A stretch of DNA of 64,000 bases from Paraburkholderia kururiensis. Lineage in GTDB: Bacteria > Pseudomonadota > Gammaproteobacteria > Burkholderiales > Burkholderiaceae. The DNA lies in the NCBI RefSeq assembly GCF_034424375.1, contig NZ_CP139965.1:5518001-5582000 (forward strand), read 5' to 3'. Position 1 is the stretch's first letter. Every line of letters begins with the position of its first letter. The position numbers were made by a program, and so were the translations under genes. Below are positions 1-7,388 of this stretch, piece after piece. Below the pieces are notes generated by a model that saw nothing but the letters and a program-made list of their open reading frames with translations, had not been told where the DNA came from and did not search any database.

Positions 1-240
1 ATAGGTCAGCGTGATCAGGCCGATCTGCGTGAACGAGAGTGCGAAATTCGCCTTCAGCATCGGATAGATGGCGAGAATCAACGACTGGATCATGTCGTTG
101 AGCAGATGCGAAAAGCTGATTGCGCCCAGCACGGAATAAACGGTGCGCTGGGCTTTCGCGGGCAGCGAGGCTGCTGTGGTTGACGCAGGCGAAGCGGTGC
201 GGGCGGCGGCAGCGGCGCCTTTATCGAAACTCGTATCCAT
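1..240 (-). CDS. fsr: Fosmidomycin-resistance-type MFS transporter (N-terminal part)
   Basis: Only the first 80 codons are in the window; the gene runs off the left edge. After a 30-residue Ala/Thr-rich cytoplasmic leader the protein reads SVLGAISFSHLLNDMIQSL, followed by ILAIYPML and the start of further membrane helices. This is the hallmark first transmembrane segment of the Fsr (fosmidomycin resistance) branch of the major facilitator superfamily, inner-membrane proton-driven drug exporters. The ATG is at 238-240. The 272-nt region to the next gene is divergent and contains an AT-rich palindrome. The substrate in this organism is unknown; the family call is firm, the gene name less so. 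Confidence 0.8.
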   Translation of the reverse strand, partial: MDTSFDKGAAAAARTASPASTTAASLPAKAQRTVYSVLGAISFSHLLNDMIQSLILAIYPMLKANFALSFTQIGLITLTY

Positions 241-321
241 TTTTTATTCGCGGAAGTGTCCATGCATCGCGGCGTGCGGCCGCCCAAAGCGGGCGGTCCC
301 GATGTGACGCCAAATTGCATG

Positions 322-339
322 GAATAAATAGATTTATTC
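322..339. promoter_or_regulatory. 18-bp AT-rich palindrome in the fsr/acyltransferase intergenic region
   Basis: GAATAAAT (322-329) and its exact reverse complement ATTTATTC (332-339) are separated by two bases. It lies about 80 bp upstream of the fsr start, in the only AT-rich patch of the 272-nt divergent region. The shape suits a dimeric regulator (MarR, TetR or LysR type) controlling the exporter. No regulator gene is visible next to it, so the binding protein is unknown. Confidence 0.4.
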
Positions 340-512
340 GACTTGTTTTGACGCAGTGTAATGTGTCCTGCGCGCATTGTGCGGACAACCTTTGTCGCAA
401 TCAGGACATCGATGCGTTGCGCTTCGCCTCCTCGCCGCATGCGAATTTATTTCCGATTTTTTTCACGGCACGCAAGCGTAGGCTTTTCGCACTTTCCTGA
501 AAGGGGCCTGTC

Positions 513-1733
513 ATGGACGGACTTTCCGCTGTGAGGTCGGCAGGGGCGCGCGCTGAGGGCAACACAGGCAATACGGGCAGTGCGGCGTCCGGCAAATCGC
601 TCAAGATCGACGCCATCCGTTTTCTCGCGGCCACGTGGGTCATGCTGTACCACTTCGGCCCCCCGCCTTTCAAAGAGATTTTCAAGGCCATGCTGCCGCC
701 TGCGCTCGCGCCCGTGGGCGGCGCGCTGTGGTCGGGTTCGGTCGTGCTGTTCGCGGGGCCGGCGGCCGTGATCGTGTTCTTCGTGATCTCGGGCTACTGC
801 ATTCACCACGCCTGGCATCGCGACGCGGTGCTCAAGCCCGTCAACTATTTTGCCTCGCGCTACGTGCGCATCGGCTTGCCGCTGGCGGTGGCCGTGCTCG
901 TCTGTCAGCCTCTGCCGGGGGCGGGCAATCTGCTGCAGTCGGTGCTGTGGTCGCTCTACTGCGAAATCGTTTATTACACGCTCTATCCGCTGCTGCGCAG
1001 CTATTTCCGCTACGCGGGGGAGATGATCGTCGGCATCGCGCTCGCGGGCGCCGCGATGGTGTGGTACGTCCATACGCACACGCACATCGTGTGTGAGCAC
1101 TGCGTCTACGAGACGTATGGCGTGGCCGGCACGTCGCTCCTATATCTGCCGGGCTGGCTGCTGGGCTGCCTCGTCGCCGAGATCCAGCAGACGGGTTTGA
1201 CGAGAGCGGGCGAGCGTGGCGCCGCGTCTGCGCGCTCGTCCATGTCCCCCTTTACCGCGCGCTTTGCCGGTACGCTGCGCGTCGTCGCGCAGGCGCTTTC
1301 GACGCAACTCGTCGTGACGCGCATCGCCGTCGTGACGGCCGCGTCGCTGACCTTCGTGCTGGCCTCCACGTCGCGCATCAAGCCGGCGTTCCTGCCGTTC
1401 ATCGGGCCCGACATCACGCTGCCCGTTTTCCAGCTCGTTGCGACCGCATGGCTTGCCGCCGAACTGGCGCGGCCTTCGCGTAGTCGCTTCTGGCATCGCG
1501 TGGGTGCACTGGGCGCGTGGTCTTACAGCCTCTATCTCTGCCATAAGCTCGCGCAGGCGATTCTCGGCGTGACGGGCAGTCCGCCGGGCGTGGTGGCCGC
1601 ATGGTTCGCGACGGTGGTGATCGCGCTCGCCGTGAGCTACGCGTTCTACCTCGCGGTGGAGCGGCCCTCGCACCGGCTCGCGCATCGGCTACGCAAGTTT
1701 GCGCAGCGTGCGCCCACGCGACCTGCTGTCTGA
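513..1733 (+). CDS. Acyltransferase-3 family membrane protein
   Basis: This 406-residue integral membrane protein belongs to the acyltransferase-3 (OafA/NodX-like) family, which transfers acyl groups to surface carbohydrates such as O-antigen or exopolysaccharide. The family opening is seen at about residues 33-49, with the Arg (IRFLAATW) and His (YHFG) regarded as catalytic. Several hydrophobic helices follow, one carrying FFVISGYCIHH, and the C-terminal SYSLYLCHK segment is also typical. The ATG at 513 follows an AAGGGG ribosome site. There is no SGNH domain, so it is the short form. The acceptor sugar cannot be told; no polysaccharide cluster is next to it. Confidence 0.8.
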   Translation: MDGLSAVRSAGARAEGNTGNTGSAASGKSLKIDAIRFLAATWVMLYHFGPPPFKEIFKAMLPPALAPVGGALWSGSVVLFAGPAAVIVFFVISGYCIHHAWHRDAVLKPVNYFASRYVRIGLPLAVAVLVCQPLPGAGNLLQSVLWSLYCEIVYYTLYPLLRSYFRYAGEMIVGIALAGAAMVWYVHTHTHIVCEHCVYETYGVAGTSLLYLPGWLLGCLVAEIQQTGLTRAGERGAASARSSMSPFTARFAGTLRVVAQALSTQLVVTRIAVVTAASLTFVLASTSRIKPAFLPFIGPDITLPVFQLVATAWLAAELARPSRSRFWHRVGALGAWSYSLYLCHKLAQAILGVTGSPPGVVAAWFATVVIALAVSYAFYLAVERPSHRLAHRLRKFAQRAPTRPAV

Positions 1734-1943
1734 TGGCCCACGGGTGTGACGAACGCGTGAAAACCCCCTGAAAACAAGTGCCGGGAGTCGTCTGGCAACT
1801 ACGTCGCATCCGCGCGACGGATTTTCATGACAAATGCGAAGCTGCCGCCGCTGCGCGTTTTTGGCCGTGTATAAAGCCGCACGGACGTGCGCCCACGAAG
1901 CGCGCGTCACGACGGGGTCGGGTCGACACGGGCGGCGCAACGC

Positions 1944-1970
1944 TAAAGAAAAAGGCGCCGTTGCCGTAGA
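1944..1970 (+). promoter_or_regulatory. Sigma-28 (FliA) promoter of the chemoreceptor gene
   Basis: TAAAGAAA (1944-1951), an 11-base spacer, then GCCGTAGA (1963-1970) matches the flagellar sigma-28 consensus TAAAGTTT-N11-GCCGATAA at 12 of 16 positions with exact spacing. It sits 71 bases before the start of the chemoreceptor at 2042, which fits class-3 flagellar/chemotaxis regulation. Nothing else is seen in the 308-nt region between 1734 and 2041. Confidence 0.7.
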
Positions 1971-2041
1971 CCCGGAGGATAAGCGCGTGTGCGGGTGCGA
2001 TCCGGCCCGCGGCGCGCGGCCAAAGTAGCGGGGAAGACACT

Positions 2042-3721
2042 ATGAAAGCAGTTTCGGGGACCAGCGGCGCCATCGGATTCGTACCACGGCACGAACCGGC
2101 GGCACCCCGGTCGGGCCAGCCTGCGGGCACGGCCGGATCACGCCGCCTCGCGCGGCTGTCGGTCAAGGCGACGCTGCGGCTCGCCTTTGCCCTCCTGTTG
2201 ATCGGCACGCTCGCCATCGGCATATTCGCGCTCACGCAGATCAGCCGGCTCAACGCATCGGCGCAATCCATCTATGACCAGGGCCACGTGGCCAGCCGCG
2301 CCGCGGAAGAAGTGCGCGGCTACATGCTGCGTGCGAGCCGCGCCCAGAAGATGCTGCTCACCGCGACCACGGCGAAGGAGCGCGACGAACTGGGCGCCGA
2401 CATCGAAAGCGGGCTCGCCGCGCTCAACACGCAGCTCGCCACGCTGAAGCAATATTCCGATGCTTCGTCTGATGCAAAAGACGCCCAGCTGGAGCGCAAG
2501 TTCTCTGCGGCGGTGGCCACCTGGAGCGGCCACCTGCATGACTTCGTGACGCTCGTGAAGGCGCAGCCGCTCGACCTCTCGCAGATGAACTGGCAGGTGG
2601 GCACGCAGGACGTGTCGCTGCTCGTGGAAACGGGCAAGCTCGAAAAGCTCGTCGACGAACTCGTCGCCCAGCGCGGCACGGCGGCGAAGGCCACCATCGA
2701 GGCGTCCGCGTTCATCTTCCGTTCGTCGTTCGTGATGATCGCGGCGATGACCGTGGGGCTGATCGTGCTCGCGTTCCTCGTGAGCGAGTGGGTGGTGCGG
2801 CGGCTCGCGCGTCAGCTGGGCGGCGAGCCGGCCTACGCGAAAGAGATCGCGGCGCGCATCGCCGCGGGCGAGCTGGGTTATCCCGTGAAGGTGGACCGGC
2901 GCGATTCGTCGAGCGTGCTGTTCGCGTTGCGCGACATGCAGAAGGGGCTCGCTTCCACGGTGAGCGAGATCGCGGCGAGCGCCGAGGCCATTGCGGCGGC
3001 GTCGAGCGAAATCTCGATGGGCAACCTCGATCTCTCGCAGCGCACGGAGCAACAGGCCACGGCGCTGGAGCGCACGGCGACCAGCATGGAGCAGCTCACG
3101 TCCACGGTGCGCCAGAATGCCGACAACGCAAAGCAGGCCAGCACGCTGGCGGCCAACGCGTCGGAGATCGCGGAAAAGGGCGGCGAAGTGGTGGGCCGCG
3201 TGGTCGCGACGATGGGCGAGATCAACGACAGCGCGAAGAGCATCGCGGACATCATCGGCGTGATCGAAGGCATCGCGTTCCAGACCAACATTCTGGCGCT
3301 CAACGCGGCCGTTGAAGCGGCGCGCGCGGGCGAGGAAGGGCGCGGCTTTTCGGTGGTGGCGGGCGAGGTGCGCAACCTCGCGCAGCGCAGCGCGGCTGCG
3401 GCGAAGGAAATCAAGACGCTCATCAGCGCATCCGTGGATCGCGTGAGCAACGGCTCGGCGCTCGCGCAGGACGCGGGCCAAACCATGGACGAGGTCGTGA
3501 AGGCCGTGAAGCGGGTGACCGACATCATGGGCGAAATCTCGGCGGCCTCGGCGGAACAGAGCGCCGGCATCGAAGAAGTGAACCACGCGGTCACGCAGAT
3601 GGACGCCGGCACGCAGCAGAACGCGGCGCTCGTGGAAGAGGCCACGGCGGCGGCCCAGTCGCTCGACGATCAGGCGAAGGCGCTCAAGCGGATGGTCGGC
3701 AAGTTCCAGCTGGCGGGTTGA
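2042..3721 (+). CDS. Methyl-accepting chemotaxis protein
   Basis: A 559-residue transmembrane chemoreceptor that feeds CheA/CheW. A cytoplasmic leader of about 43 residues precedes membrane helix 1 (residues ~44-66). A periplasmic four-helix-type sensor domain follows to ~227, then membrane helix 2 (~228-250), a HAMP linker and a long signalling coiled coil. The hairpin tip EGIAFQTNILALNAAVEAAR lies near residue 409 and is essentially invariant in the family. The C-terminus (KFQLAG) lacks the CheR-binding pentapeptide. The ATG follows GGGGAAG. A good sigma-28 promoter precedes it. The ligand is unknown. The gene ends 46 nt before the convergent hipA gene. Confidence 0.93.
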   Translation: MKAVSGTSGAIGFVPRHEPAAPRSGQPAGTAGSRRLARLSVKATLRLAFALLLIGTLAIGIFALTQISRLNASAQSIYDQGHVASRAAEEVRGYMLRASRAQKMLLTATTAKERDELGADIESGLAALNTQLATLKQYSDASSDAKDAQLERKFSAAVATWSGHLHDFVTLVKAQPLDLSQMNWQVGTQDVSLLVETGKLEKLVDELVAQRGTAAKATIEASAFIFRSSFVMIAAMTVGLIVLAFLVSEWVVRRLARQLGGEPAYAKEIAARIAAGELGYPVKVDRRDSSSVLFALRDMQKGLASTVSEIAASAEAIAAASSEISMGNLDLSQRTEQQATALERTATSMEQLTSTVRQNADNAKQASTLAANASEIAEKGGEVVGRVVATMGEINDSAKSIADIIGVIEGIAFQTNILALNAAVEAARAGEEGRGFSVVAGEVRNLAQRSAAAAKEIKTLISASVDRVSNGSALAQDAGQTMDEVVKAVKRVTDIMGEISAASAEQSAGIEEVNHAVTQMDAGTQQNAALVEEATAAAQSLDDQAKALKRMVGKFQLAG

Positions 3722-3767
3722 GGCGGCTCGATGGCGGGATGGCGCGCCGGGCCGCGCGTCGAACCGC

Positions 3768-5117
3768 TTATCGCGACTTGTGGCTGAAGGGACCGTCGGC
3801 GTTGGCGTAGGGATTTGCTTCCTTGCGCCGGGCCGCCGTGTCGGGCCCCGACATGCCCATCTGTTCGCGCAGCGGCGCCGGCGTGGTCTTGCCGGGCTTC
3901 GCGCCGGGCTGGATGTCTTCCAGCCCGGCGGCCCACGTATCCAGCATGCCTTTTGCCACCTCGCGAAACGCGGGGTAGCGCTTCGCGCAGATCTCCACCT
4001 TCGGCGCCACCGCGTGCACCGCGGTCGTGATGCGCTCGCGTGCCTCGTCCATGTCCGCCTTGCTGAGCCCCAGCCGTGCGCCGCCGTACGTCGCCAGCAT
4101 GCTGCCCGACGCCCACACCCGTTTGCCCTGCAACGTGAGCGCGGGCAGTTGCGTCGCGTACCTCGGGTAGACGGTGCCGCTCAGCACGTCGTAGACGGGC
4201 GCAAGCCGGACGTCGTCGACGCTCGTGTAGACGAGGGCGAAATTCTTCAGGTGCGCGTCGGCGTTGTGAATCGCGTAGTTGAGCAGGATCAGCGTGTAGA
4301 GGCGCCGTGCGTTGTCTTTGAGCGCGGCCCGCGGCACGTAGGTGTGCGTGAGTTTCGCGAGGTCTTCCAGCGACCCCTTGTACTTGTTCACGGCGTCGTT
4401 GGGTTTGAGCGCGCAGTAGTCCTCCACCGCGAGCATCCCGCCGTCGGCGTTGCGGTCGAAGCGGCGCACGGCGAGCACCTGGCCGTCGTCGGACAGGCGC
4501 GCTTCGGGCACCTCGAGACCGGCTTCGCGCGCCACTTCGAGGCACAGGTATTCGTTGATGGCGAGCCCCGGCAAGTCTTCGAATCCGGTCTTCAGGATGA
4601 ACTCGTCGGTCCGGACAGTGGCTCTATCGTCGGGAAGGTCGGGAGGAGCGAGACGGTCAGGGCGGGCGAGCGCCTTGGGCATGACCCCCGAGACGCCTTC
4701 CGCAACGCCGCCTTCGAGCAGTTGCAAGAGGTTGTCGCGCGAATCGGCCGACGCCAGCAGCGGCGCCATATCCGCCTTGCTGGCCGCGCGTTCCGGCGTG
4801 ACGCCTCGCGGCACCAGCTGAACGCGTCCGATGGTGTTCGCGCCCGTGAGCGCAAGCAGACCGAAATCGCTGACGTCGGCGTGCGGGCCGAGCCGTCGGA
4901 TCATCAAATTCTTCTGGAAGCCTTCCGGCAGATTCATCTGGAAGAAAGGATGCAGCGTCTTCCAGCCATACGAGGCCGCGCGCACCGGCATGAGCAGCGA
5001 GACGAGGCTTGCCGGTGGAACGTCGGGCAGGTAGGTGAACACGTACTGGCCGGCTTCCTCCGCGAGCGTCCCCACTTGCCGGCCGTTTACATAGACGTCG
5101 AGGGTCGCGCCGCTCAC
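3768..5117 (-). CDS. hipA: HipA-type Ser/Thr kinase toxin
   Basis: A 449-residue HipA-family kinase, the toxin half of a type II toxin-antitoxin module. In E. coli HipA phosphorylates GltX and provokes dormancy; targets differ among homologues. The N-terminal HipA domain (VYVNGRQVGTL, residues 8-18) and the kinase core are both present. The core shows the GVSGVMPKAL loop near 141-150, the catalytic loop HNADAHLKNF with Asp287, and APVYDVLSG with the metal-binding Asp310, so it looks catalytically intact. The GTG start overlaps the hipB stop by four bases (GTGA), implying translational coupling. No frame disruption is seen. Confidence 0.9.
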   Translation of the reverse strand: MSGATLDVYVNGRQVGTLAEEAGQYVFTYLPDVPPASLVSLLMPVRAASYGWKTLHPFFQMNLPEGFQKNLMIRRLGPHADVSDFGLLALTGANTIGRVQLVPRGVTPERAASKADMAPLLASADSRDNLLQLLEGGVAEGVSGVMPKALARPDRLAPPDLPDDRATVRTDEFILKTGFEDLPGLAINEYLCLEVAREAGLEVPEARLSDDGQVLAVRRFDRNADGGMLAVEDYCALKPNDAVNKYKGSLEDLAKLTHTYVPRAALKDNARRLYTLILLNYAIHNADAHLKNFALVYTSVDDVRLAPVYDVLSGTVYPRYATQLPALTLQGKRVWASGSMLATYGGARLGLSKADMDEARERITTAVHAVAPKVEICAKRYPAFREVAKGMLDTWAAGLEDIQPGAKPGKTTPAPLREQMGMSGPDTAARRKEANPYANADGPFSHKSR

Positions 5118-5437
5118 GGTTTGCCCTCCGTGGTTTTCGGAGGCCGCGCGGCGCGGGTGCGCACGCGCTGGCGCGGCGGCGCGTCGTAGGTGACGGCGGC
5201 TTCCGTCAGCACGTCGTCGAGCGTGCGCTGATGGCCCGGTGGGCGCGCGATCAGTTCGAGCCCGACCGCGTCGAAGAGACTCAGCAACTTGACGGCGCCG
5301 ATTTCGGGCAGCGTTCCCGTTTCGAACATGCTGATGCGGCCGCGGGCGACGCCGCTCATGTCGGCCACCTGTTGTTGCGTCAGGTTGGCCGCCATGCGCG
5401 CACGGCGGAAGGCTTCACCCAATTCTGCGAGGTTCAT
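5114..5437 (-). CDS. hipB: HipB-type antitoxin, Cro/CI-family HTH
   Basis: A 107-residue DNA-binding protein expected to neutralise HipA and autorepress the operon. Residues ~5-60 form a Cro/CI helix-turn-helix with LTQQQVADMSGVARGRISMFETG. A basic, disordered-looking tail (RQRVRTRAARPPK) follows, longer than in E. coli HipB (88 residues). The start codon (5435-5437) lies only five bases from the edge of a long perfect inverted repeat, the obvious operator. Gene order antitoxin-toxin and the four-base overlap are standard for hipBA. Confidence 0.88.
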   Translation of the reverse strand: MNLAELGEAFRRARMAANLTQQQVADMSGVARGRISMFETGTLPEIGAVKLLSLFDAVGLELIARPPGHQRTLDDVLTEAAVTYDAPPRQRVRTRAARPPKTTEGKP

Positions 5438-5442
5438 GTTCT

Positions 5443-5488
5443 GTATACGATGCGTTAAGGCGAAGATGTGCTTTAACGCATCGTATAC
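5443..5488. promoter_or_regulatory. hipBA operator: perfect 16-bp inverted repeat
   Basis: GTATACGATGCGTTAA (5443-5458) and its exact reverse complement (5473-5488) are separated by 14 bases, immediately upstream of hipB. Each arm begins with the self-complementary GTATAC. Two HipB dimers could bind the arms, or the arms may be half-sites of a larger element. The repeat would also form a stem in the 5' leader if transcription starts further upstream. Confidence 0.7.
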
Positions 5489-5527
5489 GCGACGTTGGGT
5501 GGGTGCAAGTTTTGTCTTGTATGTTGA

Positions 5528-5555
5528 ACATTAAGACGCGATTCGAGCTTAATGT
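5528..5555. promoter_or_regulatory. Second inverted repeat upstream of hipBA
   Basis: ACATTAAG (5528-5535) and CTTAATGT (5548-5555) are an 8-bp perfect inverted repeat with a 12-base spacer, 40 bp upstream of the main hipBA operator. It shares the TTAA core with that operator, so it may be an auxiliary HipB site or part of the promoter. No other feature is seen between 5489 and 5641. Confidence 0.35.
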
Positions 5556-5641
5556 CCAATAAAAGGTGCATATCGCGTCGCCTCATCGCCCCTTCAGCCA
5601 GGTCTTCCCTCCGCCAGCCCGACCGACCCCGCCTCCTGCGC

Positions 5642-6451
5642 TCAGCCGCCGCGCGCATCCCGCTCGATGATCCACTCGTGCGCCGGGTCGTTCTTGAAGT
5701 GCCACACGCGTTGCGGTCCCGCCATCACGTTGAGGTAGTACGAGTCGTAGCCGTAGGGCACCACCACCGGGTGATAACCGCGCGGCACCATCACGACGTC
5801 GTGATCCTCCACGGCCATGGATTCGTCGATGTCGCGCGAATCCGTGTACACGCGCTGGAACGCGAAGCCTTGCGGCGGATCGAGCCGGTGGTAGTACGTC
5901 TCTTCGAGCGAGCTTTCCACGGGTATGGCGTCCGTGTCGTGCTTGTGCGGCGGGTAACTGGACGCGTGGCCGGGCGGCGTGCGCACTTCCACCACGAGCA
6001 GCGATTCGGCCGGCTCCGTCTGCGGAAGGATGTCGCAAACGTACCGCGTATTGAGCCCCTTGCCGCGCGTGGAGCGCTTCATCTGCGCGGGCTCGATGAG
6101 CCGCGGCGGCAGCGTGCCCTTCGCGGGCGCGCTCGCCACGCCGATCTCTGCGTTACGCACGCCGCGCACCACGGCGCGCACGTTGGGCGGCAGATACACC
6201 GCATAAGGCGACTTGTCTTCGAACACGCTGTCGCGCGAACCCAGGTTCAGCCACTTCGTGTCGCCGGCCTCGATGTCCACCACACCACAGAGCACGACGA
6301 TGCAGCTTTCCCGCGCGCTGTCGAACACGTGTACCACGTCGTTTTCACCGAGCCGGTAGGCGGCGAAACCGACATAGCGCCAGTCCGCCGATTCGGGCGT
6401 GACGCGCGCGATCGTCTGGCCTTCGCGCTCGGCCTTTACCAGCAGGGTCAT
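5642..6451 (-). CDS. iolB: 5-deoxy-glucuronate isomerase IolB
   Basis: A 269-residue cytosolic enzyme converting 5-deoxy-D-glucuronate to 2-deoxy-5-keto-D-gluconate in myo-inositol breakdown. It has the double cupin fold of the KduI/IolB family. Metal-site motifs are visible in SYPPHKHDTD, LEETYYHRL and VPRGYHPVVVPYGYD, and the C-terminal YLNVMAGPQRVW is characteristic. The ATG overlaps the iolE stop by four bases (ATGA), so the two are coupled. It is the last gene of the inositol operon; 190 nt separate it from the hipBA operator region. Confidence 0.95.
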   Translation of the reverse strand: MTLLVKAEREGQTIARVTPESADWRYVGFAAYRLGENDVVHVFDSARESCIVVLCGVVDIEAGDTKWLNLGSRDSVFEDKSPYAVYLPPNVRAVVRGVRNAEIGVASAPAKGTLPPRLIEPAQMKRSTRGKGLNTRYVCDILPQTEPAESLLVVEVRTPPGHASSYPPHKHDTDAIPVESSLEETYYHRLDPPQGFAFQRVYTDSRDIDESMAVEDHDVVMVPRGYHPVVVPYGYDSYYLNVMAGPQRVWHFKNDPAHEWIIERDARGG

Positions 6452-7362
6452 GCGGCCTCCTTCGTTGCGTCGAGCGGCGCGTCCACGAGCGTACGCAGCG
6501 TGCGATAGCCTTTCTCCGCATACGAGTACGAGGGCGCCACCACCGGGTCCTGTTCCGCTTCCACCACGAGCCAGCCGCGATAGCCGTGGCGCTTGAGCCG
6601 ATCGATCACGCTCGCGAAGTCGACGGCGCCGTCGCCGGGCACGGTGAAGGCGCCCGCCAGCACGGCATCGAGAAAGCTCCAGTTGCGGTTGCGCGCGAGC
6701 TTCACGACGGCAGGGCGCACGTCCTTGCAGTGCACGTGGCACACGCGGTCGATGTATTTGTCGAGCACCGCGATGGGGTCGCCGCCCGCGAACGTGATGT
6801 GCCCCGTGTCGAACAGCAGGCCCACGGCGTCGCTCGTGCGGGCCATGAGGTTGTCGACGTCGGCCGGCGTTTCCACGTACGCGCCCATGTGATGGTGATA
6901 GGCGACGCGCACGCCGTGCGAGAGCGTGTAGCGCGCGAAGGCATCGACACGTTCCGCGTAGGCGTCCCACTGCGCCGCGGAGAAAAAGCGCGGGCGCTGA
7001 TAGAGCGGTTTCGGCGCGCCCTGGATGGTGTCGGCCACTTCGCCGTAGACCATCGCCGTGGCGCCGTTCTTCGCGAGCAGTTCGAGATGCGGGCCGACGG
7101 CCGCAATTTCCTCTTCCACGCTGCGCCGCGCGAGCTGCCCCGAGTACCAGCCGGAGACGAGCGCGAGGTCGTACTGCGCGAGCAATGCCTTCAAGGCCTG
7201 CGGTTCGCGCGGAAACTTGTTGCCGAGTTCGAACCCCTCGTAGCCGATGCGCCGCCCTTCGGTGAGCGCCACCTCGAGCGGCGTTTCGCCGCCGAGCGAG
7301 GGCAGGTCGTCGTTCATCCACGAGAGCGGGTTGATGCCGATGCGCACTTCAAACGAATTCAT
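6448..7362 (-). CDS. iolE: myo-inosose-2 dehydratase IolE
   Basis: A 304-residue TIM-barrel enzyme that dehydrates scyllo-inosose to 3D-(3,5/4)-trihydroxycyclohexane-1,2-dione, the second step of inositol catabolism. It shows IGINPLSWMNDD at the N-terminus, YHHHMGAYVE in mid-barrel, LLFDTGHITFAGGDP and HVHCKDVRP, typical of xylose-isomerase-like metal sites. The chosen ATG (7360-7362) follows AAGGAA at good spacing and matches the family start. It lies 26 nt after iolD and overlaps iolB by four bases. Confidence 0.95.
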   Translation of the reverse strand: MNSFEVRIGINPLSWMNDDLPSLGGETPLEVALTEGRRIGYEGFELGNKFPREPQALKALLAQYDLALVSGWYSGQLARRSVEEEIAAVGPHLELLAKNGATAMVYGEVADTIQGAPKPLYQRPRFFSAAQWDAYAERVDAFARYTLSHGVRVAYHHHMGAYVETPADVDNLMARTSDAVGLLFDTGHITFAGGDPIAVLDKYIDRVCHVHCKDVRPAVVKLARNRNWSFLDAVLAGAFTVPGDGAVDFASVIDRLKRHGYRGWLVVEAEQDPVVAPSYSYAEKGYRTLRTLVDAPLDATKEAA

Positions 7363-7388
7363 GGAGCGTTCCTTGTTTTTCGATGACG

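Noticed and set aside
120..691. Short open frames on both strands over the fsr and acyltransferase starts
   Set aside because: They overlap the start of a recognised gene or the divergent promoter region, have no ribosome site and no family resemblance.
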